Of a stretch of 64,000 nucleotides of DNA, positions 55,718 through 64,000 are shown piece by piece. Position 1 is the stretch's first letter; each line of letters opens with the position of its first letter. Made by a program: the position numbers and the translations under genes. Source of the DNA: JBFGCT01 sp963825565 (GTDB taxonomy: Bacteria; Actinomycetota; Acidimicrobiia; Acidimicrobiales; Ilumatobacteraceae); the NCBI GenBank assembly GCA_963825565.1, contig CAWGTW010000010.1, positions 62,001-126,000 of the forward strand. Reading direction: 5' to 3'. Under the pieces are notes generated by a model that had not been told where the DNA came from, made no database searches, and saw only the letters and a program-made list of their open reading frames with translations.

Positions 55718-57032
55718 ATGATCCCGCGCTACTCGACCCCCGAGATGGATGCGGTCTGGTCCGACACCGCCCGCTTCGGCCGATGGCTCGAGGTGGAGCT
55801 GCTCGCCACCGAGGGCCATGCCGCGCTCGGGCTGGTCCCGGCCGCCGATGCCGAGGCGTGCCGCGCCGCTGCGCCACCGACCGACGAGGCGTTCGTCGAT
55901 CGCGTGCTCGAACGCGAGGCGATCACCGACCACGACGTCGCCGCCTTCGTCGACGTCGTCCAGGACTCGATCGGCGTGCCGGCCGGGTCGTGGATCCACT
56001 ACGGCCTCACGTCCTCAGACGTCGTCGACACCGCGCTGTGCTGGGCGCTGCGCGACGCAGCGGACCTGCTGATCGAAGAATCGAGCCGACTCGTCGCCGG
56101 CCTGATCCGCCTGGCCGACGAGCATCGGGACACCGTGATGATCGGCAGGACCCACGGCGTGCACGCCGAACCGACGACGTTCGGGGCCAAGGTCGCGCTC
56201 TGGGCGCTGCAGGTCGCCCGTGACCGCGATCGATTGCGCGCCGCCCGCGAGGTGGTCGCCGTGATGAAGTTGAGCGGGGCGGTCGGAACGTACTCCAACA
56301 TCGACCCCGCGGTGGAGGCGTACGTCGGGGAGCGCCTGGGGCTGCGCCCGGTGCCGGCGACGCAGGTCATCGCCCGCGATCGCCACGCGCGAGTTCCTCT
56401 CCGCCTGCGCCTCGGCCGCGGCGACCTGCGAGATGGTCGCCGTCGAGCTCCGCCACCTGCAGCGCACCGAGGTGGGCGAGGTCGAGGAGGGGTTCAAGCC
56501 GGGGCAGAAGGGCTCGTCGGCGATGCCTCACAAGCGCAACCCGATCTCGGCCGAGACGATCTCCGGGCTGGCCCGTGTCGTCCGCTCGAACCTGCTGGCC
56601 GGCCTGCAGGACGTGGCCCTGTGGCACGAACGCGACATCTCGCACTCCTCGGTCGAGCGGATCATCCTGCCGGATTCGTCACAACTGACCTATTACATGC
56701 TCCGCCGACTCGGCCGGCTGCTCGATGGGCTCGTCGTCCGGCCCGACCGCATGCTCGCCAACCTCGGTGCGAGCTACGGTCTCGTCTTTTCCCAGCCGGT
56801 GCTTCTGGCACTCGTTCGCAGCGGTGCGACCCGCGACGATGCGTATCGAATCGTCCAGCGTAATGCGATGAGGGCGTGGGTCGAAGGCACCAGCTTCAGG
56901 GAGTTGTTGGAGGCCGACTCCGAGGTCGATGGGGCCCTACTCGACGATGCCTTCGACCTCGGCCGATCGCTTCGCAACCTCGGTCATGTCTTCGATCAGC
57001 TCACCGAGCTGCGGGCAGAATCAGCACAATAA
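55718..57032 (+). pseudogene. purB: Adenylosuccinate lyase, frame interrupted
   Basis: Cleaves adenylosuccinate and SAICAR in purine synthesis. From ATG 55718 the frame gives MIPRYSTPEMDAVWSD, GLTSSDVVDTAL, GRTHGVHAEPTTFG and ATQVIARDRHA, all family motifs. One extra base near 56386-56391 (ACGCGCGAG; the family reads HAEFL) shifts the frame. The next frame continues at once with EFLSACASAAATCEMVAVEL, then the signature GSSAMPHKRNPI and ends at 57032. Joined length is ~437 aa, normal. As this step is near-essential, a sequence insertion error is the best explanation. Confidence 0.9.
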
Positions 57033-57092
57033 TGCGCTCAGTAATCTCTTCATAGACGCCCGGTGATATTGCTGCATTCGGTGAACTCTTGG

Positions 57093-57509
57093 TCAGTCCC
57101 CGCGTCCGATGCCGGCGCGCTTGAGCACGCTCGGCGCCACTCCGACGTCGCGCCACGACGCGTAGGAGATCCGCTTGCTCTCGCTGTAGCTCTTGGCCAC
57201 CGAGACGAACGCGTCCTCGCGCGCCTGCATGTCGATCGTGTTCGACATCGCCTCGAGCTCGGCCTGCAGATCCCGGCGCTCCTGGACGAGGAGCAACTCG
57301 TCGACCGGTGTGGCGGACGCGAGCTCGACATCGATCGCGGACAGGCGCTTCTCGATCGTCGCCGGGGTGCGCTTGCGGCCCCGCTTGGGCTTGGTCGCCC
57401 GGAGCCCCTCGAGGTAATCGCGCACGACCCGACCCTCGGCTCGGCCTTTGGCGAGCGCAGCTTTGTGCTCGTCGGTCATGGGGGTCTTGGGTCCACGTTT
57501 CTTTGCCAT
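57093..57509 (-). CDS. Conserved basic helical protein of unknown function
   Basis: A 138-aa protein beginning MAKKRGPKTPMTDEHKAALA. Residues ~1-50 are strongly basic (KPKRGRKRTPATIEKRL). A helical, Leu/Glu-rich centre (VDELLLVQERRDLQAELEAM) and YASWRDVGVAPSVLKRAGI at the end follow. No catalytic motif, TM or signal is seen. I recall similar unassigned proteins in actinobacteria; nucleic-acid binding is suggested only by charge. TAGACT lies 8 nt before the ATG, and the gene is divergent from tesB. Confidence 0.7.
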   Translation of the reverse strand: MAKKRGPKTPMTDEHKAALAKGRAEGRVVRDYLEGLRATKPKRGRKRTPATIEKRLSAIDVELASATPVDELLLVQERRDLQAELEAMSNTIDMQAREDAFVSVAKSYSESKRISYASWRDVGVAPSVLKRAGIGRGD

Positions 57510-57517
57510 GGATCAGA

Positions 57518-57551
57518 AGTCTAGGAAGTCTTCGGCGCGGATCAATAGCTT
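57518..57551. promoter_or_regulatory. Divergent leaderless promoter pair
   Basis: TAGACT (minus, 57518-57523) stands 8 nt before the ATG at 57509; TAGCTT (plus, 57546-57551) stands 7 nt before the ATG at 57559. The two -10 boxes are 22 bp apart, so the polymerases would compete for the same DNA. Confidence 0.5.
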
Positions 57552-57558
57552 TGATCGA

Positions 57559-58386
57559 ATGTTCTCCCTCTCCGATCATGGCATCGACGTGCACGTCGGG
57601 TCGGGTCCCCGATACCCATGGGGCGGGCTGTACGGAGGTCAAATCGTCGCTCAGGCCCTTCGTGCAGCAGCCTTCTCGGTCGACGACGACCTCGAACCTC
57701 ACTCGATCCGGGCCTATTTCATTCGGCGCGGGGATCACACCGAGCCCGTCCGATACGAAGTGGACCGCATCCGCAACGGCCGCAGCTTTGCGACCCGGCG
57801 GGTGATCGCGCGGCAGGCCGTCGGGGCGATCCTCAACGCCGAGAGCTCGTTCCAACGACCGGAACCCTCGGCGCACGTCACGCCGATCGAGATGCCCCAG
57901 GTCCCGGACCCCGGCGGCCTCGCACCGTCGTCGTGGAGCGAGACGTTCGACCGGGTGTCGGTGCCCCCCGACCAGATCGAGGGCCGCGGCCGCGACGGGG
58001 GTGGCCGGTCGGTGGCGTGGATGAGGGTGCGTGCCGACCATGCCACCGACATGGAGACGCAGCTGATGCACCGATGCTGGCTCGCCTACCTGTCCGACGA
58101 CCTTCCCACCGACTCGGTCCTGCGCGCTCACCCGATCTCCGCCGAGGTCGACGACCCCGGTGCGGTCATGTTCTGCGCCAGCCTCGACCACACGATCTGG
58201 TTCCACGGGGACGTGTGCGCCGACCGTTGGCACCTCTACGACTTCTCCTGCCACCACTTCGTCGGTGGCCGCGGGCTGTCGATCGGCCACGTCTTCAGCG
58301 ACGAGGGTGCCCACATCGCGACCGTTGCCCAGGAGGTCCTCGTCCGCGACACGCGCGAGCACGACGCCGGATCCGGACGGCGGTAG
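57559..58386 (+). CDS. tesB: Acyl-CoA thioesterase II
   Basis: Hydrolyses acyl-CoA to free acid and CoA. The 275-aa double hot-dog protein shows YPWGGLYGGQIVAQALRAA, SIRAYFIRRGDHTEPVRYEV and RNGRSFATRRVIARQ in the first half. CASLDHTIWFHGDV and GGRGLSIGHVFSDEGAHIAT in the second carry the family's active-site Asp region. The ATG at 57559 fits the -10 7 nt upstream; the open frame extends further upstream but overlaps the divergent gene. Its TAG forms part of the pyrE -10. Confidence 0.9.
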   Translation: MFSLSDHGIDVHVGSGPRYPWGGLYGGQIVAQALRAAAFSVDDDLEPHSIRAYFIRRGDHTEPVRYEVDRIRNGRSFATRRVIARQAVGAILNAESSFQRPEPSAHVTPIEMPQVPDPGGLAPSSWSETFDRVSVPPDQIEGRGRDGGGRSVAWMRVRADHATDMETQLMHRCWLAYLSDDLPTDSVLRAHPISAEVDDPGAVMFCASLDHTIWFHGDVCADRWHLYDFSCHHFVGGRGLSIGHVFSDEGAHIATVAQEVLVRDTREHDAGSGRR

Positions 58387-58389
58387 CGT
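58384..58389 (+). promoter_or_regulatory. -10 element, pyrE
   Basis: TAGCGT lies 7 nt before the pyrE ATG and its first three bases are the tesB stop codon; leaderless layout. Confidence 0.5.
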
Positions 58390-58396
58390 CGACGCG

Positions 58397-58978
58397 ATGG
58401 ACGGCGAGCTGCCACTCTTGCCGGCGCCTCTCGACCGGTTGCGCCGGCACGTGTTGGCCCACTCGGTGAAGCACGGCGACTTCGTCCTGAAGTCCGGAGC
58501 GAGGAGCTCGTGGTTCCTCGACACCAAGCAGACCGCGTGCCGAGCTGACGGGATCGTGGCGGTGGCCGATGCGCTGGTCGAGGTGTTCGCCGACGTGATC
58601 GACGACATCGATGCGATCGGTGGGTTGACGATGGGTGGCGACCCGGTCGCGTTCGGGGTCGCCGCGGTCGCTGCGACTCGCGGCAGCTCGATGCGCAGCT
58701 TCAGCGTCCGCAAGGAGCCCAAGCAAGGCGGCATCGCCGGCCGCATCGCCGGCGCCCTCCTCGCCGGCGACCGCGTGCTGGTGACCGAGGACACGACGAC
58801 CCGCGGCACGTCGCTGATCGAGGCGGCCGAGCAGGTCGCCGCGTTCGGTGCGCGGCCGGTGTGGATGACCGTCATCGTCGACCGGGGAGGGACGTGCGCG
58901 GCGATGGCCGCCGAGCGCCAGATCGACTACCGGCCGCTGCTGACCGCTCCCGACCTCGGGTTCGACTACGGCACCTGA
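58397..58978 (+). CDS. pyrE: Orotate phosphoribosyltransferase
   Basis: Makes OMP from orotate and PRPP. 193 aa, slightly short. HGDFVLKSGARSSWFLDTKQ holds the substrate Lys/Ser region, SVRKEPKQGGIAG the flexible loop, and the PRPP motif is VLVTEDTTTRGTSL. The flexible loop reads KQGG where many enzymes have KxHG. Other residues expected of the family are present. The 3' end overlaps the convergent oxidase gene by 13 nt. Confidence 0.9.
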   Translation: MDGELPLLPAPLDRLRRHVLAHSVKHGDFVLKSGARSSWFLDTKQTACRADGIVAVADALVEVFADVIDDIDAIGGLTMGGDPVAFGVAAVAATRGSSMRSFSVRKEPKQGGIAGRIAGALLAGDRVLVTEDTTTRGTSLIEAAEQVAAFGARPVWMTVIVDRGGTCAAMAAERQIDYRPLLTAPDLGFDYGT

Positions 58979-60375
58979 CCCTCGGCCGGCAGGAGGAGGA
59001 CCCCTTGGTTGAGGATGTGTCCGGGGTCGAGCGCGTCAGCGAGCCTGCGTTGCGCAGCCAGGTCGGCGGGGGTCCTGATCAGCGGCATCCAGCGCGTCTT
59101 CGCCACGCCGATGCCGTGTTCGGCGGAGATCGTGCCCCCGAGCGCGGCCACCGCTGCGAGCACGGTCCCCGCCAGCCGTGACGGGTCCTGCACGCCGAGG
59201 TGGTTGAGGTGGAGATTGCCCTCGGCGAGGTGCCCGAACGGGATGAGCAGGGCGCCGTCGGCCTCGGCGGCCGCACGGGCGGTTTGCAGCAGCCGACCGA
59301 CCGACTCGACCGGGACCGCCACGTCGAGCTTGAACGGGGTCTCTCCGCTGGCGGCCGCGGCCGCACCGACCGCTTCGGTGATTCGATCCCGGAACTGCAG
59401 CAGCCGCCCCCGCGGGCCTGGTTCGGTCGCCACCGCCGAGTCGAGCACCTCGGGGGAGCGTCCGAGCGTGTCGAGCAGTTCCGCCGACGGGTCGTCGTGG
59501 TCGGCGCACTCGACGAGCAGGACGCACCCGTGCACCTCGACCGGCGGCGGCGACCCGATGTGCCGGCCGACCAGCTCGATCGCGGCCGGGAACACGACCT
59601 CGGCGGAGTCGAGTGACGCGACCTCGGTCCGCAGCCGGGCGAGCAGGAAAACCGCATCGTCGACGGTCGCGGTCGCCAGCATGGCGGTGGTCGTGCACCG
59701 GTAGAAGGGCACGAGCCGGAGCCGTGCCCGGGTGATCACCGCCAGCGTCCCCTCCGACCCGCTGAGGATCGACGGCCAGTGGATCCCGGCGGTCTCCTTG
59801 GGGAGCCCGGCGAGCGACCCGACGATCGAACCGTCGGCGAGCACCGCCTCGATTCCTGCGACCTGGGTGCGCATCGTGCCGAACCGCAGGACCCGCGAGC
59901 CGCCGGCGTTGGTCGCGATCGCCCCGCCGATCGTCGCCGAGTCACGCGCCGCGAAGTCGATCGGCGTGTCGAGCCCGGCCCGGCGCGCATGGTCCCGCCA
60001 CCGGGCGAGCGTCACGCCCGCGCCGGCGGTGACCTGCTGGGCGCCGGCGTCGACCGGGCCGAGCGCGGACAAGCGGACCGTCGACAGGACGATCGCCGGC
60101 GGACGGCCCGGTCCGGGGCGCGGCACGCCGCCACCGACCAGGCCGGTGTTGCCCCCTTGCGGCACGACGGCAAGACCCGCGGCGCTGCACTGCCGGAGGA
60201 TGGCCGCCACTTCGTCGGTCGCCCCGGGTCGGAGCACCGCGATCGCCGGGCCGGTGTATCGGCCGGTCCAGTCGGTCTCGAAGCCGGCCTTGACGCCGGC
60301 GTCGACGAGCACGTGTTCGTCGCCGACGATCGAGCGGAACGTCGCGATCGCAGCCTCGCTCATCGACCCGAGCAT
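58966..60375 (-). CDS. FAD-linked oxidase (GlcD / D-lactate dehydrogenase type)
   Basis: Flavoprotein dehydrogenase of 2-hydroxyacids, 469 aa. The FAD-binding PCMH domain has PQGGNTGLVGGG, FAARDSATIGGAIATNAGGS and SGSEGTLAVITRARL. The C-terminal oxidase domain has PFGHLAEGNLHLNHL and SAEHGIGVAKTRWM, with His residues expected at the active site. Glycolate, D-lactate and D-2-hydroxyglutarate are possible substrates; residues do not decide. ATG 60375 or 60363 may be the start. Confidence 0.88.
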   Translation of the reverse strand: MLGSMSEAAIATFRSIVGDEHVLVDAGVKAGFETDWTGRYTGPAIAVLRPGATDEVAAILRQCSAAGLAVVPQGGNTGLVGGGVPRPGPGRPPAIVLSTVRLSALGPVDAGAQQVTAGAGVTLARWRDHARRAGLDTPIDFAARDSATIGGAIATNAGGSRVLRFGTMRTQVAGIEAVLADGSIVGSLAGLPKETAGIHWPSILSGSEGTLAVITRARLRLVPFYRCTTTAMLATATVDDAVFLLARLRTEVASLDSAEVVFPAAIELVGRHIGSPPPVEVHGCVLLVECADHDDPSAELLDTLGRSPEVLDSAVATEPGPRGRLLQFRDRITEAVGAAAAASGETPFKLDVAVPVESVGRLLQTARAAAEADGALLIPFGHLAEGNLHLNHLGVQDPSRLAGTVLAAVAALGGTISAEHGIGVAKTRWMPLIRTPADLAAQRRLADALDPGHILNQGVLLLPAEGQVP

Positions 60376-60430
60376 GTCAGCTGTCCGCGCAGAGGCGATG
60401 GACTCTTACGTTCCCGGGGCGTCGGTGACG

Positions 60431-60436
60431 TACGAT
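60431..60436 (+). promoter_or_regulatory. -10 element, MMPL transporter
   Basis: TACGAT 29 nt before the GTG at 60466, with a strong AGGAGGGG Shine-Dalgarno between. This transcript is therefore leadered, unlike many neighbours. Confidence 0.45.
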
Positions 60437-60465
60437 CGTGCCGCAATCAACAGGAGGGGACAACC

Positions 60466-63400
60466 GTGGAACAGTTCTGGCGGCGCCTGGGCTTCAATCT
60501 CGGCAAGCAGTGGAAGATCGTGACGGGCGCACTGCTGCTGGTCACCATCGTGCTCGCCGCTGTCGGTATCCCACGCCTCGAATTCGCGACCGGGCAGGAC
60601 AGCTACCTCAACCCCGACTCGCAGATCGCGCTCGACAACGTCGTGTTCCAGGACGACTTCGGCGGTGAGACCGTGATCCTCCTCTTCACCGCGAACGAGC
60701 CGGGTGTCGACGTCGCCGCGCTGTACGAGGGCGCGAACCTCGCGGAGCTCGAGCGCGTCACCGCGGCTCTGTCCGCCCTCAAGGACGACGGCGTCGGCAT
60801 CCACGCGGTCGTGACGCCGCTCGTGTCGCTGCAGTTCAGCGACAACCTGCTGGCGGGTGGGACCGGCTCGAACGCGCTGCTCTCGGCGGCATCGCGCGAC
60901 ACCGTCGCCGCCGAGGCGCGGCAGGCCGACATCGGGATCGCGCTGGCCCGACTCGGCGCGGTCGACGACCAGACGATCGGCAACCCGGCGTACAACGACC
61001 TGCTGATCTTCGGCAACGAGGGCTTCACGGTCGAGCCAGGGTCGCCGCCCGTCGCGCCGCCGCGGGAGGAGCTGGTGATCCGTCGCTCGCTGGCCGGGAC
61101 CTTCCCGAACGTCGAGGCGCGGCCACCGAACAGCACCGCCGTCGGTGGCGTCATCCTCAAGGGCAACGCTTCCCTCGACGAGCAGTCGGCGGCGACCGTC
61201 GAGGTGCTCAGGGTGCTCGAGACCGCGCAGTTCGAGGGGTTCGATCTGACCGTGACCGGTTCGCCGGTCTACCTCAAGACGATCAACGACTACCTCAAGG
61301 GCGGGATGGTCACGCTCGGACTCGCCGCGATGGCGGTCATGGCCGTCGTCCTCGCGCTGATCTTCCGGGTCCGCTGGCGGCTGCTGCCGCTGCTCGCCGT
61401 GCTCGTCGGGGTGATCTGGGCGTTCGCGCTGGTCGGCGTCGTCGGCATCGACCTGTCGCTCGTGACGATCTCGGGTCTCCCGATCCTGATCGGGTTGGGC
61501 ATCGACTTCGCGATCCAGATCCACAACCGCGTCGAGGAGGAGGTCGTCCTCGACAAGGACGAGCACCCGATCTCGGAGACGATCGCCAACGTCGCGCCGG
61601 CGCTGATCGTGGCGGTGATCGCCGCCGTCCTCGCGTTCTTGTCGCTGCAGATCTCGCTCGTACCGATGATCCGCGACTTCGGGGTGCTGCTGTCGATCGG
61701 CGTCGTGATGCTCGTGATCACGGGCATCGTCGTGCCCGGAATGGTGCTCGGCATCCGCGAGTACAAGAAGCCGACCGCGGAGCGAGGCGAGTCGACCGTC
61801 GAGAAGATCGTCGTCTGGCTCGGAGGCCTGCCGACCAAGGCCGGCCCGATCCTGCTGGCCATCGCGACCGTGCTGTTCGTCGGTGGTGTGTTCGCCGAGG
61901 GGAGCGCCGAGATCCAGTCCGATCCGATCAAGTGGATCGATCAGGACAGCGCGGTGGTCAAGGACGTCGAGACGTTGGAGGACGACACCGGGTTCTCCAC
62001 GACGCTCGGGGTGCTCGTCACCGCCAACAATGTGTACGACCAGGACGTCGTGACGCTGATCCACGACTTCACGGTGGCGGCGGAGAACCGACCCGACGGC
62101 GCGGTGGTCTCGAGCTCGAGCCTCGTCAACACGATGGCCAAGATCATCAAGGTCGCCGACGACGACGGCGACCTGCCGCCGACGAGTGCCGACATCGTCT
62201 CCGCTGCGGCCGTCATGCCGCCCGACATCGCGGCAGTCCTGGTCAACGACCCGAACGCACCGACGTCGACACAGGTCAACCTGCGGATCGCGCCGGCCAG
62301 CCTCGAGGAGCGGGCGGTCATCGTGGCCGAGTTGGAGGCCGATCTCGACGAACGGATCGCGGCGCTCGACCTCCCGGCGGACAGCGTCCTGCTGCTCGAA
62401 CTGCCCGACGGTCAGGAACCCGTGCGCGCCACCCCGGCCGGTCTCGCCACCGTCGGTATCGGCTTGCTCGAGAACCTCTCGGCGAACCGAGCCAACCTGA
62501 CGTACCTCTCGCTGTTCGTGGTCGGCATCTTCCTGCTGCTGCGGTTGCGGAGCCTGTCGAGGGCGCTCCTCGCGCTGACGCCGGTGCTGCTCGCCGTGGG
62601 CGTGTCGTCGCTCGTCGTCGGGCTGTCTGGAATCCAGCTCAGCCCGCTGACGACGGTCAGCGGGCCACTCGTCGTCGCCACCTGTGCGGAGTTCTCGGTC
62701 CTGATCCTCGGGCGGTATCTGGAGGAACGTCAACGTGACCTCGACCCACGTGCGGCGAGCGAGAAGGCCGCTCGGCGGACCGGGCGAGCGTTCTTCACGT
62801 CGGCGATGACGACGATCGGCGGCTTCGCGGTGCTGATCGGTTCTGCACTGCCCCTGCTCCGCGACTTCGGCATCATCGTCACGCTCAACGTGGCGATCGC
62901 GCTGCTCGCAGCGCTCGTCGTCATGCCGCCACTCTCGGTCTGGGTCGATGGCCGGGGTTGGCTCGGCACGCAGGAGCACGCCGGTTCACCCGAGGACGCG
63001 GTCGTGCTCGCGTCGCCGTTCCCCGGTGGTCAGACGGCCGCTGCCGCGATCGGTGGGGTGGCGATGGTCGCCGGTGCCGTCGGCGTGTATCTCGCAGCCG
63101 ACACCGACACGGGAGACTCGACCGAGATCAGTTACCTGGCAGCGCCGCTGCCGACGACCACGACCACGACGACCACCACGACGACGCTGCCGCCGACCAC
63201 GACGATCGAGGGTGAGGAAGCACCCGAGACGACCGTGTCCGAGGGTCCGCCGATCGATCCGGGCGGGTTCCCGACCGACCCACCGACCGAGGGGATCGTG
63301 GCGCCGATCTTGTTCGGCCTGCTCACCGACCAGGGGGTCGAGCCGAACGTCGCCAACTGCGCGATCAGCACGTTGCTCGAGCGGGTCGACGAGGCGACGC

Positions 63401-63525
63401 TGCTCGGCCTCGGCCTGGCCGACGGGGCGCCGGAGGCGGTCGAGCCGGTCGTGCAGGCGGCGCTCGACTGCGGCATCCCCCAGGAAACGGTCGACGCCGC
63501 GCTGAACGCGTTCCTCGGAGGCTGA
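60466..63525 (+). CDS. MMPL/RND-superfamily transporter with Thr-linked external C-terminal domain
   Basis: A 1019-aa membrane protein. GTG 60466 has AGGAGGGG 5 nt upstream. One N-terminal TM is followed by an external domain, a five-TM block (~285-430) containing GLPILIGLGIDFAIQIHNRV, a second external domain and a second TM block (~680-830). This is the RND/MMPL duplication. Unusually, after the last regular TM it adds another hydrophobic segment (AAAIGGVAMVAGAVGVYLAA), a poly-Thr linker and a ~85-aa external domain with two Cys (ANCAIST, ALDCGIP). Lipid or hydrophobic cargo export is usual for the family; cargo unknown. Confidence 0.88.
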   Translation: MEQFWRRLGFNLGKQWKIVTGALLLVTIVLAAVGIPRLEFATGQDSYLNPDSQIALDNVVFQDDFGGETVILLFTANEPGVDVAALYEGANLAELERVTAALSALKDDGVGIHAVVTPLVSLQFSDNLLAGGTGSNALLSAASRDTVAAEARQADIGIALARLGAVDDQTIGNPAYNDLLIFGNEGFTVEPGSPPVAPPREELVIRRSLAGTFPNVEARPPNSTAVGGVILKGNASLDEQSAATVEVLRVLETAQFEGFDLTVTGSPVYLKTINDYLKGGMVTLGLAAMAVMAVVLALIFRVRWRLLPLLAVLVGVIWAFALVGVVGIDLSLVTISGLPILIGLGIDFAIQIHNRVEEEVVLDKDEHPISETIANVAPALIVAVIAAVLAFLSLQISLVPMIRDFGVLLSIGVVMLVITGIVVPGMVLGIREYKKPTAERGESTVEKIVVWLGGLPTKAGPILLAIATVLFVGGVFAEGSAEIQSDPIKWIDQDSAVVKDVETLEDDTGFSTTLGVLVTANNVYDQDVVTLIHDFTVAAENRPDGAVVSSSSLVNTMAKIIKVADDDGDLPPTSADIVSAAAVMPPDIAAVLVNDPNAPTSTQVNLRIAPASLEERAVIVAELEADLDERIAALDLPADSVLLLELPDGQEPVRATPAGLATVGIGLLENLSANRANLTYLSLFVVGIFLLLRLRSLSRALLALTPVLLAVGVSSLVVGLSGIQLSPLTTVSGPLVVATCAEFSVLILGRYLEERQRDLDPRAASEKAARRTGRAFFTSAMTTIGGFAVLIGSALPLLRDFGIIVTLNVAIALLAALVVMPPLSVWVDGRGWLGTQEHAGSPEDAVVLASPFPGGQTAAAAIGGVAMVAGAVGVYLAADTDTGDSTEISYLAAPLPTTTTTTTTTTTLPPTTTIEGEEAPETTVSEGPPIDPGGFPTDPPTEGIVAPILFGLLTDQGVEPNVANCAISTLLERVDEATLLGLGLADGAPEAVEPVVQAALDCGIPQETVDAALNAFLGG

Positions 63526-63568
63526 CGCGGGCGGCTCCGCCGAGGGACCGGCTGCGGCGTGGGCCGCG

Positions 63569-64000
63569 ATGGACGAGCCCTGGCGGTGCGCGTTCGAGCA
63601 GGCGTGGACCGCGTGGTGCACGGGCAGCTTCGGCATCGGCGCCGCGCTGGTCGACCCGGCGACCGGCGTCATCGTGTCGGTCGGCCGCAACCGGGTCGCC
63701 CAGCGGCAGCCGGAGCCCGGTCTGCTGTCGGGCAACTTCATGGCGCACGCGGAGATGAACGCATTTGCCGCGATGGACCAGATGTTGGCCACTGGTCTGC
63801 ATCTGTACACCACGCTGCAGCCGTGCCTGATGTGCTCCGGGACGGCGATCCAGCTCAACGTCGAGCAGGTGCACTTTGCCGCCCGCGACGAGTTCTTCGA
63901 GTCGCTCGACGACCTCTGGCGGCACCACGCCTACCCGCGCGAACGACAGCCGGCCTGGGAGGGTCCGATCGGTGGGCGCCTCGAGCGCTTCGCCCGCGTG
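63569..64000 (+). CDS. Nucleoside/deoxycytidylate deaminase family protein, 3' end cut
   Basis: 144 codons of a zinc deaminase that runs off the window. FMAHAEMNAFAAMDQ carries the HAE zinc/proton motif and TTLQPCLMCSGTAIQL the PCxxC pair, the CMP/tRNA-adenosine-type arrangement, different from the tetrameric cdd at 11953. ATG 63569 is the first start after an in-frame stop. The substrate is undetermined; guanine, cytosine and dCMP are candidates. It lies 43 nt after the MMPL gene. Confidence 0.85.
   Translation, partial: MDEPWRCAFEQAWTAWCTGSFGIGAALVDPATGVIVSVGRNRVAQRQPEPGLLSGNFMAHAEMNAFAAMDQMLATGLHLYTTLQPCLMCSGTAIQLNVEQVHFAARDEFFESLDDLWRHHAYPRERQPAWEGPIGGRLERFARV

Noticed and set aside
60406..62979. 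857-aa open frame on the minus strand
   Set aside because: Antisense shadow of the MMPL gene, with highly charged nonsense composition.

Overview
The window is about 70% GC, uses many GTG starts and GTGA/ATGA stop-start overlaps, and carries an HspR/HAIR heat-shock circuit, a heliorhodopsin and a MoxR-DUF58-TgpA cluster. This points to an actinobacterium, most plausibly Acidimicrobiia (Ilumatobacter-like); the class is inference. At least ten genes have a TANNNT hexamer 6-8 nt before the start codon with no Shine-Dalgarno between, the pattern expected for leaderless transcripts. Six genes have interrupted frames: gpmA, the cadherin-repeat gene, tgpA, the SWIM gene, a GT2 gene and purB. So many lesions in one window, including in purB, suggest sequence or assembly indels, although recoding or real decay cannot be excluded for individual cases.

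Layout. 1-6.8 kb: broken gpmA, an M14 carboxypeptidase, and cysD-cysN-cysC (sulfate to PAPS) followed directly by an arylsulfotransferase-like lipoprotein. 7.5-11.2 kb: a tight five-gene cassette of a six-cysteine secreted protein, a lipoprotein, a MacA/peptidoglycan-binding-like protein, an ABC ATPase and a MacB-like permease, with a convergent LuxR-type regulator. 12-16.7 kb: cdd, then HAIR-dnaK-grpE-dnaJ-hspR. 16.7-30 kb: an envelope locus with an actin-like candidate, an EccC/FtsK-like protein without Walker A lysines, a propeller plus cadherin-repeat wall protein, a TgpA-like protein without catalytic Cys/His, DUF58 and MoxR. 30-34 kb: SWIM-SNF2 pair. 34-37.5 kb: heliorhodopsin and HAIR-clpB.

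37.5-48.7 kb is a minus-strand exopolysaccharide locus: a DivIVA-like coiled coil, a flippase-kinase fusion, FemAB/GNAT, a GH16 lipoprotein, a polysaccharide deacetylase, three GT2 enzymes and a polytopic membrane protein. 49-52 kb: a two-component system and a hisD-family gene. 52.1-52.2 kb: REP-like hairpin repeats and a 13-nt tandem repeat. 52.3-64 kb: a Rieske-ThDP fusion enzyme, purA-purB, a small conserved protein, tesB, pyrE, an FAD-linked oxidase, an MMPL/RND transporter with an unusual C-terminus, and a truncated deaminase.

The best candidates for undescribed biology are the envelope locus built around two apparent pseudoenzymes (16.7-30 kb) and the secreted Cys-protein/ABC cassette (7.5-11.2 kb). 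No tRNA, rRNA, CRISPR array or intact mobile element was seen.
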